Origin: an uncultured Chitinophagaceae bacterium
GTDB taxonomy: Bacteria > Bacteroidota > Bacteroidia > Chitinophagales > Chitinophagaceae
Assembly: GCA_937900675.1 (NCBI GenBank)
Contig: CALCEA010000029.1
Coordinates: 1 to 6,740, forward strand
Length of the DNA: 6,740 nucleotides
Direction: 5' to 3'
Shown here one piece after another: positions 1-5,131 of the stretch (its first letter is position 1; each line of letters opens with the position of its first letter). The notes beneath the pieces are model-generated. The model worked only from the letters and a program-made list of their open reading frames with translations. It searched no databases and had not been told where the DNA came from. Both the position numbers and the translations under genes were made by a program.

Positions 1-1081
1 GACAATATCCCGTTTCTAGAATTTTTTGTATTGTTTGATCAATGGGTGGTATACCTGTGGTTCCAGTCCAAAAACAAGCAGGTATCTTTCTTTTAAACTT
101 CCAATAATTAGTTGTGCGTTGCTTGCTTCCCTCTCTTTCGTAAATAATTCTTATAAATTCTCTCCATCCAATGATTTGTCTAATGAAACCTTCTAAAGAG
201 TTGAGTGGGATATTTTTTTCTTCTCCAATGATTAAAGTTTTTTCTATTATCTGTTGTGGTGTAAGCAGCCCAATATTTAACATGGGACTTAAAACCGAAT
301 GATACAAAACCGTTTCTTTTGCTACTATTGCATCTTCATATATGCCAAACTTTTCAAATCTGTTTTCTAAAAAATTTGCCAACCAATTATCAGCATCCTT
401 GAATGTATATACAAATAAAGGTGCATCATTAATATTTCCAATATGCCTTGAAAAATATTTTTTGGTAAAAGTTTTAGCTTCAGTTAAGTATTTATCTTCT
501 TTGATTTTTGGAAGTAATGGCACAAATTCTTTTTTAGGAAACTTCATTCTGTTTTCTGCATCATAAGTCCATTTGCCTCCAACGGGCTTCCCATCATTTT
601 CTAATAAGATCTTGCGTTCTTTTCTTTGCCAAGTATAAAAGTCTGTTTGAAAGTAAGTTTTTCTTTTGCTGAAAAAATCATCAACACTATTCATGCTATT
701 TAGAAAGTAAGGCGTTTCACTTACATGAATTTTTATTCCAAATTTTTTACAAGCAATATTTATTTTCTTCATTAACCAATTGTCTACTACATCTATAATA
801 TCAATTGATGAAATTCCTGTTTTTGATAATGTCTCTATTAAGTTCGAGCAATTCGCTTCTTTTTGATGATGTTCGATATAGCTCACATCAATTCCCTTCT
901 TTGTTAAATAATCCTCATAGAACTTCATACTTGCTCTATGCAATACTATCTTCTGCTGATGAAATTGGTATTGATTAAAAAAGAGAACTTCTTCAATTAA
1001 GTATACCTTTCTGTCTTTTTGAACAACCGGGTTGTCTCTAAAGAGCTGATGAGGGAAAATAAAGGATACTGAATTAGACAT
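1..1081 (-). CDS. Cryptochrome/photolyase-related flavoprotein (FeS-BCP / DPRP family), C-terminus cut by window edge
   Basis: The visible part is 360 residues, starting at an ATG at 1081. The family binds FAD and repairs UV photoproducts (PhrB of Agrobacterium is a (6-4) photolyase) or acts as a blue-light cryptochrome in the cytoplasm. The N-terminal Rossmann-like domain opens with FIFPHQLF (residues 7-14), the usual position for this family and the reason for choosing this start. Then come GGKWTYDAENR (168-178), the helical FAD-domain motif HSVLSPMLNIGLLTP (261-275), EGFIRQIIGWREFIR (297-311) and FWTG (337-340). Relatives are about 480-520 residues, so roughly 130-150 are missing to the left, including the last three iron-sulfur Cys positions. 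The residue I align with PhrB Cys350 is Pro346 (see findings). It is divergent from the next gene across a 112-base spacer, with no Shine-Dalgarno sequence. The family is confident; repair versus signalling cannot be decided from this part. Confidence 0.92.
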   Translation of the reverse strand, partial: MSNSVSFIFPHQLFRDNPVVQKDRKVYLIEEVLFFNQYQFHQQKIVLHRASMKFYEDYLTKKGIDVSYIEHHQKEANCSNLIETLSKTGISSIDIIDVVDNWLMKKINIACKKFGIKIHVSETPYFLNSMNSVDDFFSKRKTYFQTDFYTWQRKERKILLENDGKPVGGKWTYDAENRMKFPKKEFVPLLPKIKEDKYLTEAKTFTKKYFSRHIGNINDAPLFVYTFKDADNWLANFLENRFEKFGIYEDAIVAKETVLYHSVLSPMLNIGLLTPQQIIEKTLIIGEEKNIPLNSLEGFIRQIIGWREFIRIIYEREGSKQRTTNYWKFKRKIPACFWTGTTGIPPIDQTIQKILETGYC

Positions 1082-1193
1082 GAAAGTGCTATCTGGTTAA
1101 TTTTAAGAACATTATTTTAGGTAAATTGTTCAAAAATTCAGCACTTATTATTCAATTTTCTATAATATGTTATAAATCTCTAATAGTTTTTAA

Positions 1194-1565
1194 ATGAAAC
1201 CACTGCATTTTATAAGTATAGTAACGATTAGCGGGCTTCCTTGGTGGTTAATTAACTATCATACATATACTAGTAATCATAACTTTACCTATTTATCTTT
1301 TTCCTTATTAGTATTAACCATTTCATTTATATTCTTCAAATTTGATTATAAATTTTGGAATGTTTTAATGATGTCATTATTAGCCCATCAGCTAGCACTA
1401 ATAGTTAAAGTGGTTATTGATATTTTTGAAAATTCAACTAATCATAATCTTCTCCCTTTTGAAATGATTATTTATTTATTTTTTGATGTACTAGTTTTAA
1501 TATCAGTTTTATTGATTGTATCTAAAATAAAACATTACCATTTAAATAAAAACCAAAAGAATTGA
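1194..1565 (+). CDS. Small four-helix membrane protein of unknown function
   Basis: I do not recognise a named family for this 123-residue protein. Four hydrophobic stretches can be seen, at about residues 5-21, 31-50, 54-76 and 89-110, so it is probably an inner-membrane protein with both ends on the same side, likely cytoplasmic given the basic tail KIKHYHLNKNQKN (111-123). Polar residues sit in or beside the helices: WW at 17-18, HQ at 65-66, K72, D76, and the segment NHNLLPFE (83-90) between helices 3 and 4. Such residues may mark a conserved functional surface, but that is inference. The ATG at 1194 has an AT-only leader without a Shine-Dalgarno sequence, and an in-frame TGA ends it at 1565. 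No terminator follows, and a candidate promoter for the next gene starts eight bases later. The coding call rests on length, membrane-protein composition and the lack of a competing frame. Confidence 0.72.
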   Translation: MKPLHFISIVTISGLPWWLINYHTYTSNHNFTYLSFSLLVLTISFIFFKFDYKFWNVLMMSLLAHQLALIVKVVIDIFENSTNHNLLPFEMIIYLFFDVLVLISVLLIVSKIKHYHLNKNQKN

Positions 1566-1616
1566 AACCAAGTTTGTAAGATTTTTACTAATTTGTATTG
1601 TTAAATAAAAACCAAA
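1542..1616. repeat. 16-bp direct repeat, two copies
   Basis: The 16-mer TTAAATAAAAACCAAA occurs exactly at 1542-1557 and 1601-1616, with starts 59 bases apart. The first copy encodes part of the C-terminal LNKNQK of the small membrane protein. The second lies just upstream of the TIM-barrel start at 1629 and overlaps the end of the candidate -7 element. It could be a small local duplication, a regulator site or chance in AT-rich DNA. No function is claimed. Confidence 0.6.
1573..1603 (+). promoter_or_regulatory. Candidate Bacteroidota-type promoter for the TIM-barrel gene
   Basis: TTTG at 1573-1576 is followed after exactly 19 bases by TATTGTTA at 1596-1603. The Bacteroidota sigma factor consensus is TTTG-N19-TAnnTTTG. 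The -33 element is perfect. The -7 element keeps the TA and two of the four conserved bases of its second half. The predicted transcript start near 1608-1612 would give a leader of about 20 bases before the ATG at 1629. Pattern match only. Confidence 0.4.
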
Positions 1617-1628
1617 CAATTGCTTGCT

Positions 1629-2522
1629 ATGAAAACAAACCACTTAATAAAGGCTTCTTTAGTTTTTTCGGCCTTTATCGCTTTAAACTTAATGGCATTT
1701 AAGCCAATCAATAAAACCCTTAATCCAGACAAGCCTTTTGGAGGATTAGCATTATATACTGTTCGTGATGCCATGATGAAGGATGCAAGAGCTACTTTAG
1801 AAAAAGTTGCCCAAGCGGGGTATGTGAATGTGGAGTCTGCAGGCTATAATAATGGCAAATTTTATAATTTATCTCCGGCAGATTTTAAGGCATTATTAGA
1901 TGAAATGAAATTAACGCCTATATCAGCACATCAGGGTACTGTTACTTTTGCAAATATTGACCAACAAATTGCAGATTTAAAAACAGCTGGATTTAAATAC
2001 TTTGTAATCCCAGTTCCACCTATGGGTAATTTTTATTATGATGCAGCTAATAAAAGAATGGCTATGAAAGGTGGTGCGAAAGCCTTAGCAGAAACTTTAA
2101 ATATTTTGGGTGCCAAATGTAAAGCAGCGGGTTTAGAATTATTATATCATAACCATGATTTTGAATTTTCAAAAGATGCTGATGGCAATGTTATCTTAGA
2201 TTACTTATTAGAGCATTGCGATGCAAGTACTGTAAATTTTCAAATGGATTTGTATTGGGTAACTAAAGCTGGCCAAGACCCAGTAGAATATTTTAAGCGT
2301 TATCCAGGTAGATTTAAAATCTGGCATGTAAAAGATATGGACGATCAAGGTCGTTTTGCACCAGTGGGTAATGGCCATATTGATTTCAAGAGAATTTTAG
2401 CCAATAAGAAATTAGCTGGTATGCAGTATTACTATGTTGAGCAAGATGCTTGTTTCAATGAAACTCCTTTAGAAGCTATAGTAATTAGCCATAAAGGATT
2501 AGCGAATATTGGTTTTAAATAA
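1629..2522 (+). CDS. Exported sugar phosphate isomerase/epimerase-like TIM-barrel protein
   Basis: This 297-residue protein belongs to the xylose isomerase-like / AP endonuclease 2 TIM-barrel superfamily (PF01261 type), whose members isomerise or epimerise sugars or keto-sugars with a bound divalent metal. An in-frame TTG at 1620 would add three residues. I chose the ATG at 1629 because it directly starts a signal peptide: basic MKTNHLIK, then a hydrophobic run to about residue 23. The mature domain starts near GGLALYTVRD (38-47). Likely metal and catalytic residues are in YHNHDFEF (173-180: His174, His176, Glu179), Asp207 in MDLYW, His233 and Asp236 in WHVKD, and Glu271 in VEQD. All the expected positions are filled, so it should be active, probably in the periplasm. 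Length is normal. A candidate promoter precedes it and a strong terminator follows, so it looks monocistronic. The exact substrate is unknown; relatives in Bacteroidota often sit near 3-keto-sugar metabolism genes, which are not visible here. Confidence 0.88.
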   Translation: MKTNHLIKASLVFSAFIALNLMAFKPINKTLNPDKPFGGLALYTVRDAMMKDARATLEKVAQAGYVNVESAGYNNGKFYNLSPADFKALLDEMKLTPISAHQGTVTFANIDQQIADLKTAGFKYFVIPVPPMGNFYYDAANKRMAMKGGAKALAETLNILGAKCKAAGLELLYHNHDFEFSKDADGNVILDYLLEHCDASTVNFQMDLYWVTKAGQDPVEYFKRYPGRFKIWHVKDMDDQGRFAPVGNGHIDFKRILANKKLAGMQYYYVEQDACFNETPLEAIVISHKGLANIGFK

Positions 2523-2543
2523 ATAGTACCTAATATAACAATC

Positions 2544-2573
2544 AATCCCTCGAATTTTTCGGGGGATTTTTAT
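2544..2573 (+). terminator. Rho-independent terminator after the TIM-barrel gene
   Basis: AATCCCTCG (2544-2552) pairs with CGGGGGATT (2560-2568) in a nine-base-pair stem with one G-T wobble and a seven-base AATTTTT loop. A T-rich run follows directly. It begins 21 bases after the TAA stop at 2520-2522 and separates the TIM-barrel transcript from the Dabb gene. Confidence 0.85.
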
Positions 2574-2596
2574 TTAAATGACTTACATTTAATCCT

Positions 2597-2992
2597 ATGA
2601 AAAATATTCAAAGAAGACATTTTTTATCATTAGCAACTTTTATTCCTTTTTTAAATTTTAAGAAAATGGACAATCAATCCTCTAAGCAAGTTATCCATCA
2701 TGTATTTTTTTGGTTGAAAAACCCCAATTCTGAAGCAGATAAGACAAAATTAAAAGAAGGCTTAAAAACCTTAGAAGCCATTAAAGAAGTAAAAAAATTA
2801 TATATAGGTGAGCCGGCTTCTACTTTAAAAAGAGATGTTGTTGTTACAGACTATCAAGTTACAGAAATGATGTTTTTTAATAGCACAAAAGACCAAGATA
2901 TTTACCAGGTTCACCCAATCCATAAGGCTTTTGTAGAAAACTATAGTCACTTATGGGATAAAGTAGTGGTGTATGATATGTTGGTAGACTAA
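2597..2992 (+). CDS. Dabb (stress-responsive alpha-beta barrel) domain protein with twin-arginine-like leader
   Basis: The protein has 131 residues. Residues 31-129 are a Dabb domain (PF07876), a small dimeric ferredoxin-like barrel. The usual landmarks are the first strand VIHHVFFWLKN (32-42), a helix around 48-64, and YQVHPIHKAFVENY (103-116) with the final strand VVVYDMLV (123-130). The N-terminus has a twin-arginine-like motif, QRRHFLS (5-11), before a short hydrophobic run (residues 10-20), which suggests Tat export or membrane anchoring. No clear signal peptidase site follows. A second in-frame Met at residue 24 (ATG at 2666, after an A-rich stretch) would give a cytoplasmic protein of 108 residues with the domain intact, so the start is not settled. 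Dabb proteins range from plant stress proteins to polyketide cyclases; the bacterial role is mostly unknown. The gene starts just after the upstream terminator, and its TAA overlaps the stop of the converging VanZ gene. Confidence 0.83.
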   Translation: MKNIQRRHFLSLATFIPFLNFKKMDNQSSKQVIHHVFFWLKNPNSEADKTKLKEGLKTLEAIKEVKKLYIGEPASTLKRDVVVTDYQVTEMMFFNSTKDQDIYQVHPIHKAFVENYSHLWDKVVVYDMLVD

Positions 2993-3807
2993 TGTTTAGC
3001 ATCTTGACACAATAAAATCATGGAAGCCGTTTCCGTCTCATCGATAATTAAAGTAACACGATTGTCTATTTTTAAATCTTTGAATGCTGCTATACCGGTT
3101 GATTTTTTGTAGACTGTCTTTTCAGTCACTTTTATAATTTGTTCAATACTATCTCTTCTTTGAATGGTTAAAGTATTGACCCCCAATGCAATAATTTTTC
3201 CAGTACCTCCTGTTCCTCCGCATAAATCACAACATTCTTTTGTTGTATTTATTTTTCTTCTCAATGGAGGTAAGTTTTTGATGAAACTTTTATATCCAAA
3301 ATATACTGTAGAAATAATAACTAAAGTAAATATACTAGTTGCAACTTTATTTCTTTTTATAAAGAATACGAATTCTGGCCAAATGGAATTCTTCCAATAA
3401 CCAATCATAATGCCAATGGCATTCAATATTACATCGTCAATATCAAAAATGCCAATATGTAATATCGCTTGAATACCTTCAATTAAAAAACTACTCAATA
3501 TAGAAACAACAATAATTTGTTTCCATTTAATTTTAGTAAATACAAAGGGGATTAAAAATCCAAGAGGGACAAGTAAAATAATATTGCCAATAATATTCAT
3601 GCCACCAATCAACCATCCTCCAGATCCTAATAAGTATGGAACAATTGTCTTAAAGGGTATCCAGTTGGCAGGACCATCATGAGTGCCTGCAAAGTCTAAT
3701 GTAACATAACCAAAATGAAAAGCAGGAATATCTTTTAAAATTAAAATCTTAATAATTATGCCAACATATATGATAAGTAAAATCGAGGGGATAAGTTTGC
3801 CTTTCAT
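2989..3807 (-). CDS. VanZ-family membrane protein with CxxCxGxG-containing C-terminal domain
   Basis: This 272-residue protein has a VanZ-like domain (PF04892) over about residues 1-140: helix 1 (8-25), NWIPFKTI (48-55), NIIGNIILLVPLGFLIP (71-87), a third helix ending in EGIQ (110-113), and FDIDDVILNAIGIMIGY (121-137). These are the normal family signatures; VanZ itself gives low-level teicoplanin resistance by an unclear mechanism. A fifth helix (about 155-171) leads to a roughly 100-residue tail absent from minimal VanZ proteins. The tail has ECCDLCGGTGGTG (191-203), matching the CxxCxGxG unit of DnaJ zinc fingers, then a beta-rich stretch (204-267) that resembles a small OB-like barrel. 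Positive-inside counting is ambiguous, but five helices from a cytoplasmic N-terminus would put the tail in the periplasm. The gene is last in an apparent three-gene operon, 20 bases after the acetyltransferase gene. The VanZ part is certain; the tail's role is unknown. Confidence 0.88.
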   Translation of the reverse strand: MKGKLIPSILLIIYVGIIIKILILKDIPAFHFGYVTLDFAGTHDGPANWIPFKTIVPYLLGSGGWLIGGMNIIGNIILLVPLGFLIPFVFTKIKWKQIIVVSILSSFLIEGIQAILHIGIFDIDDVILNAIGIMIGYWKNSIWPEFVFFIKRNKVATSIFTLVIISTVYFGYKSFIKNLPPLRRKINTTKECCDLCGGTGGTGKIIALGVNTLTIQRRDSIEQIIKVTEKTVYKKSTGIAAFKDLKIDNRVTLIIDETETASMILLCQDAKH

Positions 3808-3827
3808 TTATATAATTTAATTAGCTT

Positions 3828-4346
3828 TTAAATAAATAACCTCATCATTAAATCTGTTTGTTTCTCGTCACCCAGAACAAACACATGCTTATCAAATACT
3901 TCAAATCCATTTTTATTGTAAAACTGAATGGCTTTATGGTTTTCTTCCCAAACACCTAGCCAAACATATTGCGCCTTCTTTTCTATTGCTACCTGAATGG
4001 CTTTTTCATATAGCTGTTGTCCTACTTTCTTTCCTTGGTATTCTTGAATAACATAAATGCGCTCAATCTCCAAGGCTGTTTCATCTTTCATTTCTGTTTG
4101 AGAAGGACCCATATTTAATTTTAAGTAACCAATATTTCTTTCGCCGTCTTTAATAAAAAAGAAATGAGAATTTTCATTATTTAATTCTTCACTCAATTTT
4201 TCAATGGATAAATTTTCATTTAAATATTTATCCATATTCTCTTTTGAATTACTATCAGAAAATGTTTCTGCAAATGTTTGTCTACTTATAGACTGCAATT
4301 GCTCTACTTCATTTTTGTTTACTTTTTCAATATTAAATAATGCCAT
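3828..4346 (-). CDS. GNAT-family N-acetyltransferase, PaiA-like
   Basis: This 172-residue GNAT protein has the usual length. Enzymes of this fold move an acetyl group from acetyl-CoA to an amine in the cytoplasm. The acetyl-CoA-binding motif A is ERIYVIQEYQGKKVGQQL (95-112), with the pyrophosphate loop at Q104-G109. The loop reads QGKKVG, with Lys where many GNATs have the middle Gly, a change tolerated in the family. WLGVWEENHKAIQFYNKNGF (129-148) is the conserved motif B region with the late-helix Tyr. That segment, and the ending VFVLGDEKQTDLMM (155-168), look most like PaiA of Bacillus subtilis, which acetylates spermidine and other polyamines. The substrate is therefore a guess. The ATG lies one base after the stop of the upstream YdeI-like gene (TAG-T-ATG), so translation is probably coupled. 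The VanZ gene follows 20 bases later. Confidence 0.92.
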   Translation of the reverse strand: MALFNIEKVNKNEVEQLQSISRQTFAETFSDSNSKENMDKYLNENLSIEKLSEELNNENSHFFFIKDGERNIGYLKLNMGPSQTEMKDETALEIERIYVIQEYQGKKVGQQLYEKAIQVAIEKKAQYVWLGVWEENHKAIQFYNKNGFEVFDKHVFVLGDEKQTDLMMRLFI

Positions 4347-4347
4347 A

Positions 4348-4992
4348 CTATTTTGTCTTTAATAATTTATGAGAACCGTCACAGTTGGGCATTCTTTTAG
4401 ATAATCCACAAGTGCAATCGTTCATGCCTTTCCCATCTAATATTCTTTGAATAAATTTTTCAATTCTGTTAATTCTGGTTTCACTTTGTTTAGCTGCAGC
4501 AAAAAACATTAGATAGGCTCTCTGTCTACCAGGTGTTAATTTATTAAATGCCTTTTCAAATGGTTTATTCTTTTTAAAGAGAGTATTCAATTCAGTAACT
4601 GGTTCAATTACGGGAATATCCTCTACAACTATTTTAATTCCCTTTTTTTCATTCTCAATAGCTTCTTTGACATATGCTTTGATAAGAGCTCTTTTCTTTT
4701 TGATGTCTTCTAGGTCTTCAAATCTTAATTGCCTAGCAGCTTGGGTATTTTCTCCTGCCTTCACTAGCAATTGCTTTAAATCAGTTAAGCTGGCACCATT
4801 GAAAAAGCCTAGATCACAATGATGCTTGAAATCTTGAATGATTACAATATTCTTTTCATTGGAGGTATAACAAGGCTTTCCCCACTTAATAACTTCATTA
4901 AGAGGGCATTCCAAAAGAATACTTCTCAACAAACTCATTTCATCTTGCCATTTTTTGGCTTTTTGTATATACTGTTCTACGGGTGGTTTCAT
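4348..4992 (-). CDS. YdeI/OmdA-family DUF1801 protein with C-terminal CDGSH iron-sulfur motif
   Basis: This 214-residue protein has three parts. Residues 1-115 form a DUF1801 domain (PF08818), with KWGKPCYTSNEKNIVIIQDF (36-55) and DLGFFNGA (60-67). Residues 140-185 match the YdeI/OmdA bacteriocin-protection module: FEKAFNKLTPGRQRAYLMFF (145-164), then AAAKQSETRINRI (165-177). Residues 193-208 fit the CDGSH consensus C-x-C-x2-S/T-x3-P-x-C-D-G-S-H exactly, with ligands Cys193, Cys195, Cys204 and His208, so a 2Fe-2S cluster is likely. Similar tails occur in other Bacteroidota YdeI proteins as I recall them. The protein is probably cytoplasmic, as no signal or membrane segment is visible. Its function is unknown; the bacteriocin-protection label comes from distant relatives. 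It is the first gene of the minus-strand set. On that strand TACATTTA (at 4999-5006) resembles a -7 box but has no good -33 partner. Confidence 0.9.
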   Translation of the reverse strand: MKPPVEQYIQKAKKWQDEMSLLRSILLECPLNEVIKWGKPCYTSNEKNIVIIQDFKHHCDLGFFNGASLTDLKQLLVKAGENTQAARQLRFEDLEDIKKKRALIKAYVKEAIENEKKGIKIVVEDIPVIEPVTELNTLFKKNKPFEKAFNKLTPGRQRAYLMFFAAAKQSETRINRIEKFIQRILDGKGMNDCTCGLSKRMPNCDGSHKLLKTK

Positions 4993-5064
4993 AGATAATA
5001 AATGTAGGATTTTTTAATGAATGCTTGAAAAATAATGGATAAACGAAAAAATCAGTTTGAATGC

Positions 5065-5095
5065 GTTGAAATGACACAATAAATTTTTACTTTTA
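5065..5095 (+). promoter_or_regulatory. Candidate Bacteroidota-type promoter for the GH3 gene
   Basis: GTTG (5065-5068) is followed after 19 bases by TACTTTTA (5088-5095), close to the TTTG-N19-TAnnTTTG consensus: three of four -33 bases and all but the last -7 base agree. The predicted start near 5100-5104 would give an AT-rich leader of about 30 bases without a Shine-Dalgarno sequence. The 139-base spacer it lies in also drives the divergent YdeI-like gene. Pattern match only. Confidence 0.42.
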
Positions 5096-5131
5096 ATATC
5101 TCTAAATAAGTATAAAATTAAAATAAGCCAT

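Noticed and set aside
342..566. A 74-codon plus-strand open frame
   Set aside because: It lies wholly antisense to the conserved cryptochrome/photolyase coding sequence, has no recognisable domain, and is explained as a shadow frame.
1161..1193. Possible promoter boxes in the leader of the small membrane protein (TATAATATG, TAGTTTTT)
   Set aside because: The boxes either lack a -33 TTTG at about 19 bases or lie too close to the ATG at 1194; AT-rich DNA gives such matches by chance.
1082..1193. Minus-strand promoter for the cryptochrome gene (TTTTTG followed by TAATGTTC)
   Set aside because: The spacing is about 16 bases instead of 19 and the -7 match is poor.
1620..1628. TTG start at 1620 for the TIM-barrel gene
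   Set aside because: It adds only three residues ahead of an ATG that directly begins a normal signal peptide, so the ATG at 1629 is preferred.
3164..3400. A 78-codon plus-strand open frame
   Set aside because: It is antisense to the VanZ gene; its hydrophobic, proline-rich translation mirrors the VanZ tail and fifth helix.
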